Assembly (NCBI GenBank): GCA_958450325.1
Contig: OY288257.1
Coordinates: forward strand, 33,932,771-33,996,770
Reading direction: 5' to 3'
DNA from: Agrostemma githago
Taxonomy: Eukaryota > Streptophyta > Magnoliopsida > Caryophyllales > Caryophyllaceae
DNA length: 64,000 nt
Each line of letters starts with the position of its first letter. The stretch's first letter is position 1. Of the stretch, positions 25,784 to 37,753 are shown in pieces. The translations under genes and the position numbers were made by a program. Under the pieces are notes generated by a model. It was not told the origin of the DNA and searched no databases. It worked only from the letters and a program-made list of their open reading frames with translations.

Positions 25784-27628
25784 TTGCACTATTTCCTTCT
25801 TGTGAACCTCTCCTTTGGGAAGTTGGACATACTCTTCTGCCTCAAGGTCAAATTCTGTTGCAAACGCATCGCTTCTTCCTACCCTCTTAACCGCTCCACT
25901 ATTTGCTTCTATGTATATAACGCCTCCAACAGCCATCTGCGCACATTGAGAGAAAGTATAAATCTTTCGATCAGGAAAAACAGTTCTAGGTTCAAAGCTG
26001 ATCGACCATATCCTACATGGGTTACACAAACAACTACTAGAAACTATTGTTTTAAGTTGTGACGCATGATTATATAGAACGAGATATTACTCCGTATCAA
26101 CACAAAAATTGTATACCTTTTCCTTTATCAAAGCATCATATATAGTTGGATCTAACTTCAACTGCTTGGTTACTTTGACGGTCTTCAAACCGATGATTAC
26201 ATGACTAATACTCTTACCATAGCCACCTGTCACGCTCTCTGTTTCTTCCGGTGAGAGCTCCGTAACCTAAACACAATAACATCATGCATATAGAAGTCAA
26301 AAACAGACTGTGAAAGGGAAGTTGATAAAAATTTGAATCCGGAAGACATAAAGTGTTTGGTAGGAGTGAGTGAGTATACTGTCTGATGTAAAATGGGGTG
26401 CCTGCATTCTGTTACCAGGGATTCGTTCATTCATTCGTAGTCAGAGCATTTATCATTCAATTTTCAGGTGTCTAAACATCAACTCCGTGTTCCTGCTTCT
26501 TGCAAACGTAGGAAAGCCGTGAGGCGTCATTTTTGTCTTCCAAGGGAGATATTGTTCGACATTCTTCTACTTATTCCCGCTGAACCCCTGCATAAGGTTA
26601 TGGGATATGTATGTAAGCAGTGGTTTGATATTGTTAGGGACCCTCTCATTGTTACAGCGCATCATCATCATCATCATCGTCAAATGATTTCTCCCGGTTT
26701 CCTTATTCAAGATGTCCAGAGCATTAATGCGTCTCATAGGCTATGTTATTTTGAGGCAGCAGTAGACAGTAGTCGAAGTAGTAATGCTGCTACGATACTA
26801 AAGTTAACAGCAGTTCCAATTCCTTTTTTACATACCAAACTTATAGGTTCATTCAACGGGTTAGTCTTACTTCGTAAATCGACAGAGGGATGTATACATT
26901 ATCTCATAAACCTAGTGACTAATGTGAAGATTAGTCTGCGTCCATTTCCGTTCCCTTCTAAATCAACATCTTCTTTTGGACTTACTTCTTCTGGTCTTTA
27001 TAAAGTGTTTTGTGATTCGCAAGCCAAGACATAAAAATTTTAATCCGGAAGAGTTCATCTAAAATCTAAGTTCTAGGATCTACAATAGAGTGCTCAGACG
27101 ATATCACAGCAAGAGATGTATCGTTGTATTGTTGAGAGAAATGCAAACAAAAACGAATTCTCATGGGAAAAAAAACAGGGCTTACCTCCCCTTCGTAAAC
27201 CTCCTCCTTCTCTTTAATACGCAAACCAATCGCACGTCTGAAATTTTCCATGAGAACCTCAGTCTTCTTTACTTCTGACGAGTAAACTTCTGAACCGACC
27301 ATAGGACAAAACGGAACCTGCAACAAATAACATTCTCAACAAGATTTACAACAAACCACTTTTCACATTCAGTAAACAATTGCATCCATTCGACCCTCAA
27401 ACCGTAATCAAATATGAAGCCAAAGCTATCAATTACCTTGCTTCCGAGCTCCTGAGCTATGCCAAGAGCCAAAGCTGTCTTTCCAGTACCAGAAGGGCCA
27501 GCAAGCAATAATGCTCGACCAATCGTTTTCTTTTGTCGAATTATATCATCAGTTACAAGCCCGGATGCTTCTCTAGCCTGCCCCTGGCTGACGAAACCAC
27601 TAGCCAACGGAGCAGCGAACCCATTTAC
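25784..27628 (-). pseudogene. RUVBL1 (RIN1/pontin) gene fragment, four exons
   Basis: Four minus-strand exons, each a multiple of three and each with GT/AG borders: 27628-27437, 27317-27186, 26266-26117, 25936-25784 (209 codons). They read as consecutive parts of plant RUVBL1: GRALLLAGPSGTGKTALALG (Walker A; the usual GPPGTGKT has Ser for the second Pro), then VPFCPMVGSEVYSSEVKKTE, then GGYGKSISHVIIGLKTVK, then VIYIEANSGAVKRVGRSDAF. RUVBL1 is an AAA+ ATPase of the INO80, SWR1, TIP60 and R2TP complexes. The first exon and everything after the domain-II region are missing, including Walker B and the sensors, so ATPase function is not expected. One Lys of the KKK run before EIVQ is deleted. The third intron contains an F-box fragment in opposite orientation. 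The CACTA borders show it is captured cargo. Confidence 0.88.
26468..27034 (+). pseudogene. F-box protein fragment in the RUVBL1 intron
   Basis: Open for 188 codons on the plus strand. It begins after an AG acceptor-like 'caattttcag' at 26467, with a GTG codon rather than ATG. The first part has an F-box: LPREILFDILLLIPAEPLHK and then VCKQWFDIV. Farther on, LIGSFNGLVLLRKS and YLINLVTNVK match the start of F-box-associated domains. It stops at 27034 well short of the usual 350-400 residues. It lies within the intron between RUVBL1 exons 27186-27317 and 26117-26266 on the other strand, so it was captured separately or inserted later. A His-rich stretch (HHHHHH) follows the F-box. Confidence 0.75.
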
Positions 27629-27639
27629 CTACCAAAAAA

Positions 27640-28510
27640 TAATTAGTTAACAACATACCAATTTCAGTTTCATACACATTGACTGACATAATCAAGGTAC
27701 AAGAGCATGTATTATAGTGCTCACCGCATACTTGTATTATAGTGCTACAAAAACTTGACAAAGTAAATAAAAAAACGAAATCAAATCATTGCCTGTTAGC
27801 TTCATGCCTAAATTCTTCCAATCTGGCACGCCGATACCCTAAAATTCCAATATGCAACAAGAACGGTGATGAAATTAGAATAACGGTGATGCGGAATCAA
27901 TAGCGGAATAGTGACGCGAAATCAATATCAGACATGAAATTAAATTCGTACCAGAAATCAATAATCGGCAGTAGCGATGATGAATAATGGCGAAATCAAT
28001 CGCAGAATAGTGAAGCGAAATCAAGAGCAGAACAGTGATGCGAAATCAGAAGGAAAATGGTGATGAACGAAGGTGTGCAATTGTGCGTGATTGATGAACG
28101 AAGGTGCGTGATTGTGCGTGATTGATATGATGAACGAAGTGAATAGGTGAGGGCGGTGATTGATTAGGTTTATAGGAAGGGATTCCAAATTAGTTTAGGT
28201 GAGGTGGGGTAATAATTGGCTCAGAGGAGTTTTTGTTTTTTTTTTGTAAATAAAGGCGGGGTATGAAATTTTAATTCACCGCTTATTTAAATTCATTAGT
28301 TTAGAGTTTAGAGGGTTTATTTATGAATTATAATATTATAATAATAATCAATTCATTAGTTTAGAGTTTACTTTGGAGGGCTTGCTTATGAACTATAATA
28401 AAAATATAATTCTTGACACATTAAAGGGTAGAGAAGGAAAAATTGATAAGAAAAAGGGTGGACACTTATAAAAGCGTCCAGCTTAAAGCATCAAGAAACT
28501 AATGATTTTG
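27640..28510. other. CACTA right-hand non-coding part
   Basis: No gene. Around 27840-28120 there are repeats of 'gcgaaatcaa' and 'gtgatgcg'. Around 28280-28400 a segment 'aattcattagtttagagttt' is duplicated about 72 bp apart. The last 80 bp carry the GCGTC subterminal motifs and the TIR. Confidence 0.6.
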
Positions 28511-28518
28511 TAGTAGTG

Positions 28519-28750
28519 AGTCCTGTGAGTCCCGAACAAGCCGGCAAACTTTCAGCACGATCCAATGGTTAAAACTCTGGCATTAGACAGTTTGGTGGAA
28601 GCTGTTAGGAGAAAAACGAGCTGGAAGTTTTCTCTCTTTTATTTTTATCTTTCTAATGTGTCTCTTACCTCTTCAAAGTTGCCTCACAAGTGCAACAAGT
28701 AGCACCCCTCTAGGGTTTCTAATTAGGCAAACCCATAACAATCTCCCCCT
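28519..28750. other. Unassigned DNA between CACTA and LARD-D
   Basis: No ORF. The text 'cacgatccaatggttaaaac' resembles the 'gatccaacggt' words found in the termini of many plant elements. I cannot assign it to an element. Confidence 0.4.
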
Positions 28751-30598
28751 TGATTGAGGGTTTTGTCGTGAATCCCAACACCAAGAAACCAACTAACCTA
28801 GGCTTGGTAGCAAATGGTAAGTCGGGTCGAATCCTCAGGTACGGTAAGTATAGACAAGAGAATGCTACTGTTCGAGACTAAGTCCTAGGGTAATGGAAAT
28901 GATTGGATTGAATAATGGCTAAATTAGAATCTAAGGTCTAGAACAATGCAAAATAAACAAAAGGTGATGATGAAAAATGAAGATTAAACAATAGGAAAAG
29001 GGACTAGGGTTAAATCGAGTTCATGGGTGCTTAGGTGAACAAGGAAGAACAAGGGTGAAGACACTATCTACTTGACTAGATTACGTCTGGGCTCTCGCAC
29101 TTATACAGTCTAAGGATCTGTTGCTACGCTTACGCTAACAACGAAGAGAACCAACAAATCAATATGCAATAACACACAAGAGGAAACTAGGAAACATGCA
29201 TTTCTCAATGTCAAGTCTACTAGGAAATTCATCAAACATGTTATGTGCGCAATGAAAAGAGGCAAAGCAAATGACATCAAAAACCACTAATTCCTCCCTA
29301 ATCATCCATAATCAACAAACAATCCTCCTATTAACTCTAGCAAGGAGACTACTCACACATCATTATGAACACAATAACATAAACCAAAGAAACCAACAAA
29401 ACAATGAAAGCATTCATAATGGATTCTAAACTAGGAACAACAATAAACATAAACAAAGATTGAAACTTTGACACTAATGAAGGATTAAGAAAGGAGAACA
29501 AGAAAGATTATACCAAACAAGAGGAGAAATGAAAAGATTAAGTCTTGTATATAAATTGATCCAAGAACATCCTCCAATGTTGTCAATAAAGGTGGATTCT
29601 TCAAAAGATCGCAAATACACAAGTAACAACTATGATTAAACTAGAATTAAACAATGATTAAAGAAAGATTAAACTAATATTAGGCTAAGATTAGGAGAGA
29701 TTAGGGAAACATTAAGCTAGACTACTCTAATTTCTATCTAGGGTTTCCCTCCTTTATAACATTACAAGAGGGGGTCTTTTTAGGGTTGCAATAATAAGGG
29801 AAATGAATCGATGAAGCGCGAGGGGGAGCAGAGGGCCTCACGGTCGTGTTTGGTGGCTCCCAACCGTGAGGGGTGGCCGTCCCGGCCGTGACAGGTGGGA
29901 CTCACGACCGTGAGCTACTGCTGAAGCTCATTTCCTATTGTCTTTACTTCTCGGCTTACTAACCGGCCATGTAACTTCTTGGGTCAACTCCTTCTTGCTT
30001 TTCCTTGGCTCCATGGATATCTCGTGACTCAGAATAGGTCCTTACGACGTAGAAATGAGCTCCAAAAGCCGTGTTCTTGCCACACGAACCTAGAAATACA
30101 AAATATCTCTAGAGAAGACATTAGTAGCACAAAAACCGCTTCTAAAAGCGATTAAACTAAGGAAAAACAAGTAAAGCAAAAAGGAAAGACGATACAAATT
30201 AAGCATATCAACTCCCCCACACTTAACCCTTACTCGCCCTCGAGTATGCACGAACTAACTAACTAACTAACTAATAAAGACTAAACTACTAGCAGATCGT
30301 GTATTAGCGCACCCTACGTCCTTTCAACTCACGCGAGAACACTTAGAGGATAAGTGCTCCCCGTAAGGCAAGTGAGGTCTTGCGACAAAATTGCGGACAC
30401 AACCGAACACGAAAACACACATAAAGACAAACAAACAATTGGTTGCATCCAAGAAGAAAAACAAATACCGCTTCCCTCAACAAAGCGGTGAAAGAAACAT
30501 CGGTTAAGGATTTAAGGCAAGTGACCACGTTCCCAATCTAATAACACAAATCGATATGGACAAAATCCTAATAGTATGACAACAAAGCAATAGAAACG
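28751..30598 (-). mobile_element. LARD-D: truncated LTR retrotransposon (3' LTR plus 388 bp)
   Basis: A 1460-bp LTR (28751-30210) runs from TGATTGAGGG to CATATCA. It is followed by the family's polypurine tract on the minus strand ('actcccccacactt' at 30211) and 388 bp of internal DNA matching LARD-A and LARD-B. It is cut off at 30599 by the Tat-like element, and the rest presumably lies beyond the window. On the minus strand a TATA-like TATAAAG is at 29753-29759, with palindromic 'cacggtcgtg', 'cggccgtg' and 'cacgaccgtg' motifs (29836-29924) about 80 bp upstream of it. No coding capacity remains. Confidence 0.82.
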
Positions 30599-31885
30599 TG
30601 TAGACACCCAGATTTGGACCTGGTGGCTGCAGAGGTGCCCAACAAACACCCGATGACAATAGGACTGCAACACGACGCGGGTTCGCGATGTTTTAGGTAG
30701 TTTTTCTATAGAGCGGATCAAATAAATTACTCGGACAAATTGAACTAACATGATGGCAGCCTTAGTCGTGTCGTTACGGTCGCATAGACACTAATTAGAG
30801 TCAATTCTGACATCGGGGCCCCGAGTCTGCCCCGAAACTCGAGCCAAGTCAACACCGCGCCAAGTGAACCTCGGAATGCACACCCGAGGCCCACCAAGTT
30901 CACGGCGCTAGGTCAACGAAGGGAAACCTTAACCCCCTAGATACATATTATACACCCGTCCCACGGTTTTGGAAAGTATCAAAATTGTATCCTCAAAACT
31001 CCAACCACCCTACCTCACGCGCCTTGGTCTCCCCACGCCTACGCCCATGCGCCCGAGTCTTGGCGCGCCTCAGCTCAGGCACCTATATGGGCGACAAGGG
31101 CCGAAAACACCTATAAATACCCCCCCCCCCTTCACGCCCTCATTTCGACACATCTCATTCTTCTCTTCCCCTTCTAAACTCTCGCTAAGGGCTCGCACTC
31201 CGACACCCGAGGCAAACGATCCACTCGATCGCAGTTCCGATAAAAAAATGACATCGACGCTACTCCTCACCTTATAGCACCCCACTCGATACCGAGGTGC
31301 CTGTGTTCGACTAGCCCAAGTCTAGTAGCGAAGCTCTGCCGGATTAGCCGTAGAACGGGTCCATAGTAACGAAGCTCTACCGGAGTAGCCGCAGAAAGAG
31401 TTAAACAGTAACGGAGCTCTGCCGGAGTCGCTGGTCAAGCTAGGAGGATTCGCCTGTTGATCGAGTCGTCACTAGGTTGCCATCTAAACAAAACTTTTCA
31501 TACTCGCACTTTCTATTATAATGCACTACGATAACACTAGACGTGGGCACTAGGCCCACAAATATCTACTAAAATACGTAACGTCTCAACTTTAACCACA
31601 AACACTAAGACACACTAAATAGACCCGAGTAATTCCGAGATCCACTCTCAAACTATCTATGCATCGTGTCCCGTTTAGTGTACACTCCGAGGGTGCAACT
31701 CCTAATAATGTGATTTACTTACATTCGCATTTACAGTTTTTCGTATGATTTATTGCTTTTATGACCTTATAATCGCATGCTAAATCACCTAGCATGGAAT
31801 TCAAAACGTAAAACGACTAAAACTGAACAAAGTGACGGTCGGGTTCCGTATTAGTCCCGGTGCTCACCTTATTAGGTTCGACGCA
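30599..31885 (+). repeat. 5' LTR of the Tat-like element (truncated)
   Basis: Begins TGTAGACACCC. A TATA box TATAAATA lies at 31112-31119, so U3 is about 510 bp. The LTR is cut at 31886 where LARD-C begins, and the downstream primer-binding site is missing. ORFs across it (30343-31285) are not coding. Confidence 0.75.
31112..31119 (+). promoter_or_regulatory. TATA box of the Tat-like 5' LTR
   Basis: TATAAATA within 'acacctataaatacccc'. The same context is found at 59198-59205 in the 3' LTR and at 60254-60261 in the next Tat-like LTR. Confidence 0.7.
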
Positions 31886-33704
31886 TGATGAACTCAATTC
31901 GTATATATATATTTAACCCCTACTTTTCCTTTATTTTGGTTCATTTTACGTGTCCTAGGAGTCGTTTTTCTAACTTTTCATCCTTCTTTGTTATGGCGGG
32001 TATTTTGTTTACGTTTTGTAGGAAACGAGACGAATGAAGGTGATGGAGCTACATTTTGGGCAGTGACGAAAGTCGAGCCATGAAATCTACAAGGAAGAAG
32101 TGATAAAAGTTAGAGGATGCTAAGTGAATACTTGAGGAAGGACGTGAAGTGAAGAAACAATAAGAAACGACAAAAAAATAAGTAGGAAAGCTCAAACAAA
32201 TGCAAATCGAGAAGAAAGAACGATCGCTAAAACAAGGGTCAACTTAAAACGTGAATATCTTGAGTTATACAACTCCGATTGAACTGATTTTTATGGCGTT
32301 GGAAAGCTCTTTCTCTTAGATTTCTAACAGTATATCACACGTCTAATTCAAAGAAGTAACGAAGAAACAGCAAGCATTTCAAAATTATTGCGCAGTGCAG
32401 AGAAACCCGAACCGGTCGGGACGAACCCGAACCGGTCGGGACAACCTTGAACCAGTCGGTTAGACCCAAACCGACCGGTTTGAGTCTGTTTTGCGGGATT
32501 TCTACTTTTAGACTTCTTAACTTACCATAACTCTTATCTTACATAATATTCTTAGATTATTAGTTTTTCCTTATTATTTAGGAAAGAAGAAGATGTTAGA
32601 CTCCTTATTATTAGTATATATACTTTTCTTGGGGTTAGATTTAATGACACTTTCTCATTCTGTAATTTAGTTTAGACTTTTTATTAGTATTAGAATTCTT
32701 CTAGTTTGTAGTCATACTTTTAGATCGTTAATCTTTCAGCTCTACGTAATTATTGGTACTTTTTCTTATTCTCTTATTTTCATATTTTTATTTATTATGC
32801 TTAATTTCTTTATTGCTTTAACATTTAATATGAGTAGCTAATTTATTCTTCTAGGGTTGAAGGGGATCTACGTTAATTGAATTGGGGATGTTGGTTTAAT
32901 TAATTGTTTGATTGATCATTCATATGTTATTGCCTTACTACTTGTTTTGTATCATCGTTTAATTAGTTTGAGACGTTGAACTAGTTGAATGTTTAGGAAT
33001 CCAAACCTAAGATCAAAAGCCTGGTGTTAACGAACCATCTCAACCAAAACCTTAAGGCGATGGTTGAGGCCCGTTTATATTCTATTACGCCCCCTCACTC
33101 GAATGCCCTTTGGGCTTGAAGAGTGGTTAGTGGGCACCGGCTCCCCCGTACCGTGTGATGAGATTCCACTTGAGAGTTCGAGATATTGGGGGCTGCCAGG
33201 GTTCGAACTCGTGACCTCTGGCTCTGATACCATGTTAACGAACCATCTCAACCAAAACCTTAAGGCGATGGTTGAGGCCCGTTTATATTCTATTACCTGG
33301 TAAGGGTAGACTTACAAGTAAGTGGGTAGGATAATCTGGTAAGTTGCGAGAGCCCGTCAGAATCTATCCTAAGGTTGACATAAGATCCGAAAGACCGTGT
33401 CTTTGCCCTGAATAACTGTGATTGATTGATTGAATAATTAATTAACTTGACCCAATTTAATTACATAGTGAACCGGAAAGCCCTAGATTCTTTTAATATT
33501 ATTAGAACCTTTTAATTTACATAATCACATTAGTTTATAAAACAATTCAAACAAACCGGAATTTAAATAGTTTAGAATCGATTATTAGATAATTAGTGAT
33601 TTTCATCCGTCTCTCTGTGGATTCGACCCTTACTTGCTACTAGCTATTTGTTAGTCGTTCGTTAGGTTTATTTTGATATAGGTGATACGACTTCAGCCTT
33701 ATCA
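31886..33704 (+). repeat. LARD-C 5' LTR
   Basis: 1819 bp including the 271-bp TRIM and its 5-bp target duplication; without them it is about 1543 bp. It begins TG and ends CA, three bases before the TTGGCGCC of the primer-binding site. Confidence 0.8.
33025..33295 (-). mobile_element. TRIM retrotransposon, complete, 271 bp
   Basis: Identical 63-bp LTRs at 33025-33087 and 33233-33295 start TGTTAACGAACC. Next to the right LTR the minus strand reads TGGTATCAGAGCC (33220-33232), the initiator tRNA-Met primer-binding site. Next to the left LTR the minus strand is purine-rich ('gagggggcg'), the polypurine tract. A perfect 5-bp duplication CCTGG flanks it (33020-33024 and 33296-33300). It is non-coding and must be mobilised by another element's proteins. 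Identical LTRs suggest a recent insertion, although 63 bp gives little resolution. Confidence 0.93.
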
Positions 33705-33708
33705 ATTT

Positions 33709-33726
33709 TGGCGCCGTTGCCGGGGA
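33709..33726 (+). other. Primer-binding site (tRNA-Asp) of LARD-C
   Basis: TGGCGCCGTTGCCGGGGA is complementary to the 3' end of plant tRNA-Asp, the primer used by Athila-type Ty3/gypsy elements. Confidence 0.9.
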
Positions 33727-33837
33727 GACGATTTTGTATTATTACTTATTATTTGTTTTGGATTCTAGATTATTTTGTATATATTTATTTATTTTTATTT
33801 TGTATATATATATTTTTATTTTATTTGACTAACAATT

Positions 33838-34743
33838 ATGACTATGGTCTACTTTCCTCAATTTAATCATGAGTCACTGCATATTTATTGGGAAAGGCTT
33901 GAGTCTTTTATTTTTGAAATTGACTATCATGTTAATGTTTGGGAGATGTGTGATATGTTGTAGGCTGGTGTGGATGATGAGACACGGACTAATATTGAGG
34001 CAAATTGCGACGGGATGTTTAACTATATGTCTTATGAGGAGCGATGGGAACTCCTTAAATATTTAGCCTGAAACAACGCTGAGTTAGAGAAGAGGTGGAT
34101 TACTTTCGTGGTGGAATGTAAGGCGATATTGCAAAAATTAAAGGCTACTCTACGTGTGTCAAATTTGAGAGTTGATCCTGCACCATCATCAACTGACTGT
34201 GTTATGAGTACGTCCGTTGCACATGTTAGAGAGGATATTGACCTATTTGATGACGATGATGATGAGCCTTTGATTTTTGCTTTGAAAGATTCTCCGGTCA
34301 TTGAAGTTGATTCTGTTATGTCTGAAAATTTAGTGATTCAATCTTTGACAGAAAATCCTAAGATTTTGACCATTGTTAATAAGCCCATTTGTGATTCAAT
34401 TGATGATTCTAGTCGTCCGCCTACCGAGCTTTCGTCTGAAATCACTATGCTTAACTCATGTGAATCAAACCCTTGGGAAACCGAGATAGATGCTTTATAA
34501 GCGGCACTAAATCATCCAGGAACCCTTGAAACCGAGGTATATGGGATTGTGGATACACCCGTTAAGGTAATAAATCGTTCTCATCCAATTGAACTTTCTC
34601 CTAACTTCGATGCTAGTACAGGTATTCCACCCGTTTCGTATGAATTAATTGTGAAAAATAATATTGTTGATTTGAGAGGTATTAAGTTGTCTTACATGCC
34701 CGATAATTTACAATTTTATTTTCCACCATTTGTTGACTGTTGA
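33838..34743 (+). pseudogene. Degenerate gag-like ORF of LARD-C
   Basis: From the ATG at 33838 the frame reads YFPQFNHESLHIYWERLESF and then VDDETRTNIEANCDGMFNYM, which resembles the gag-like region of LARD and Athila-type elements. It is interrupted by TAG near 33961, TGA near 34069 and TAA at 34498. An acidic stretch DLFDDDDDEPL lies in the middle. It starts about 110 bp after the primer-binding site, as gag should. It is not functional. Confidence 0.65.
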
Positions 34744-36610
34744 GATTATATGTCAAGGCATTATGAAAGTTTTCAAAGGAAGTACGACAAGCTGAGACGG
34801 TCTTTGACATTGATTTTATATGATGTCTTTACTATATCTTGGTTCTACTTATGCTCTTGTGTAGCACATGTGTAGCTTTTTGATCAACTTCTGAGAGCCT
34901 TGAGCCACTATGATTTTGTTATTGATGGATATGAGTCAGATTCTTAGTCCTGATTGGTTGCTGGTTTAGGGGACTTATTTACAGTAAATTTATTATCGGT
35001 ACCTTTCCCTTTTCTCCTTTAATTTATTTTTTATTTTTTTTATTTTCGTTTTTTTTGTCTTCCTTTGCCCGTTATATTTTTGTCCTATTTTATTTCTCTT
35101 GGTTCTCAATGAGAACATTGTGTAATTTGGTTTGAGGAGATATTTTGTGTCTTGTGTATTTTTCTTTTGGGTGTGTTTTAATTAAAAAAAACGTTATTTA
35201 TTTATTTTTTTCGTTTTTTCGTTTTTTCGTGTGTTTTAGTATAGAGTCGTGTCGGCGATGATGACATTGCATTTGTCGCATGCTTTTACCTAGTTCTTTG
35301 CTCTTTCTTGTGAATGACACTTATTTCCCGTTATTTGAGTTTAGTATTTCGTTAATCTTGTCGCCGATTATGTTTTAAATGCCAAATGAGTCAATTGACA
35401 TGTTGTCGAGTAAGCTACTTATATTGTGAGACTTAGAGCCTTAAACTGACGGCATTCATGATTAGTTTCATATAGGTTGAGAGTAGTACTCCTTAAGAGA
35501 CATGTAACATCAAATTGCATAAGCATGACATTCGTCTCTTAAATACCTGTATGCATTCAGTTTGTGATTGTGACACATGTAGAAGAGGCACTCCCTTTCT
35601 TTTATCTTATTCCCATGAACTTCACATAGCCATAATTTGACATGTTTTGACCCGTTTATTAACTACTTGCCATATTTGCCTACCCTAGTCAAGCTAGTTT
35701 GGTTAATCAGACGAAATTGTTTTTTTTTTTCGGGTGAAATTTGGTACTAAGTCATGTCGATTGAGGAAGGGAATTGAAAAAAATGATGAATTGAAAAAAA
35801 AAATCAATGAAAGAAAAGAAGAAGAAAGGAGATAGTTGAAAAAAAAGAGAAAAAAATGAAGTAAAACAAGAAAAAGAAATGTGTTTTTGCTATGAAAAAA
35901 GAATTGATCGCTCTGTTTTCATAGTTGTTGGTGCGAAGCCGGTTATGAAAAGTTGAAAATAAGGTGCTTGGTACTACTTATAATTCCTTTGATTGAAGTT
36001 GGTTAAGAATGGAATGGGGTTAGTTTGGTTACGGTTGTACTAGCTTGACTTTTACCTCCACATATCCAAATCGTTTTGCCCCTTTTTACCCGACTAACCT
36101 CACTTTTTACCATATGTAAGTTCTCAACATGTATTTTGATCCGATTGAATGTGTATGTACGGTTGGTAGAGATTGGTATCATGTTAGATTGCATGCATGT
36201 TCTTATAAGTCGCAGTTAGGTGAGTGTTTTGTCTTTCCGATTCTACATAAACTCATAAGATTGCCCTTATTGAGTGATGCCAAGGGTGTAACCAACAAAA
36301 ATATCAAAATCAATTACTCGATTCACATGCAAGTCGGAACCACCCCTATGTTCCGATTAACGAGTGATTTCAATGATGAAGCACAAACGACGAGCCGAGG
36401 ACGGGGTGAAAACCCGAAAGGGCGCCCCGGGCAAAATGAAGAAACGAGTTGCGAGCCGTCGTTGGAAAAAAATAACAAAAATAAAAGAGCGAAAAAAAAA
36501 GAGACAAAACAAAAGGTGAGCCGAGGACTGGGTGAGAACCTGAAAAGGCTCCCCGGGCAAAATGAAGAATCGAGTTACGAGCCACCAAAAAAAATTAATA
36601 ATAAATAACA
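34744..36610 (+). other. Untranslated LARD-C interior with a short direct repeat
   Basis: No gene. It is T-rich at 35000-35230. Near 36392-36590, two copies about 127 bp apart share 'gagccgaggac', 'gccccgggcaaaatgaag' and 'cgagtt'. The 159-codon ORF here is just this repeat. Confidence 0.5.
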
Positions 36611-37753
36611 AAAAAAATTGTGCTTCTCATTAATAAAAACATCAGTTAAGTCGAGCCTTTGTCGAGGCCCTTTACATCAAGCATCCGAAGTCCGGCTACC
36701 CCGGAAAATGACAACGTGTCAAGCAAAACCCTACAAAAACTAATACTAATACGTTACATAATATCAATTAATACAACATAGTACTAAACGGCTGGGCTCT
36801 ACCGGTCAAACTCTTTCTTTCCCTCGCCATTAGGGTGTGCTTGCTTGAGTCTCTCACCATTGACCCTCCTCACGCAAGCTTCCACCTCCTTAGCCAAAAG
36901 CGAGCCCAGCCATTCTCACTTCTCCTCCTCACTCACATTTTCAATATGGGTCTTGTCGGTTTCGGCCCGTTTAGATGAACTGACGAATACTAAGATCAGT
37001 AACGCCGTCTTCGGTCGGGCATTTAGCGACATTAGCCTGCATAGCTTCCTTATTCTGTTGTACGGTCATCTCCACAATCCTTAACCTTTCTCTCACACCC
37101 GACAACCCCGGACATCAGGAATGACCTCCTGAAGTAACTAAACCTCTTTACAAAAGCCAAAATGCCCTCACAAGAATGACAGGTCCACACGGACGGTACA
37201 TTTCGTCCATCGGATCCACCAGACTTAGATGTCTTTTCATTTATTTATTTTTTAGGGGGATAAGCTACCCCACCTAGGCGTGTCGTAGCCTTTTAACGAT
37301 TATCATCAAGTCGCGTCTGTAGCCTAATAGGGCAATATTATGAATGTATAAAAAATGGTCTAACTTTTTTTTTTCTAAAGTCGCCCGAATTTTAACTTCG
37401 GTCCCGTTCTGAATGTCAAAACAACCACAGTCATCTCCTAACACATTTGGTCAAAGCACGTTAATATTTTACATCTCGAGTCAAAACATTTTAATCGACG
37501 TATTACCCGATCCGATTCCTGGCTCAAACTAACGCATTTCAAAACATCCGAAACAAACGGTTTTCATACTCTCATGCAACGCCAACACGCCCTAAAATAG
37601 GTCAAATCGCAAACGAATGAACACAAAAAGTGATTACTTGTCAATCTAGGTAAGCAATTCGCCCAACAAAAACACAAGACTAATCCAACCAATTCAAGTA
37701 CTAAAATTTAAAAGAAAACACACAACATATACAAATTTATACGCAAACCGAGG
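36611..37753. other. Tat-like interior, downstream of the antisense PMD gene
   Basis: No convincing gene. A short minus-strand segment (37000-37085) reads VEMTVQQNKEAMQANVAK, which looks like decayed coding sequence but is too short to name. Confidence 0.4.

Larger units (their letters stand above)
31886..36610 (+). mobile_element. LARD-C: truncated plus-strand LTR retrotransposon
   Basis: The LTR 31886-33704 runs from TGATGAACTC to CCTTATCA. It is followed by a tRNA-Asp primer-binding site and a degenerate gag-like frame. The 3' LTR is absent, and its right border with Tat-like DNA is placed only approximately, near 36610. U3 has 'gaaccggtcggg' palindromic words (32403-32483), then a TATA-like TATATATA at 32615-32622. 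The LTR also contains a TRIM insertion. The type of organisation matches LARD-A and LARD-B but the sequence is a different subfamily. Confidence 0.75.

Noticed and set aside
36129..36608. Plus-strand ORF of 159 codons
   Set aside because: It consists largely of a duplicated non-coding segment with lysine-rich low-complexity sequence and no domain.
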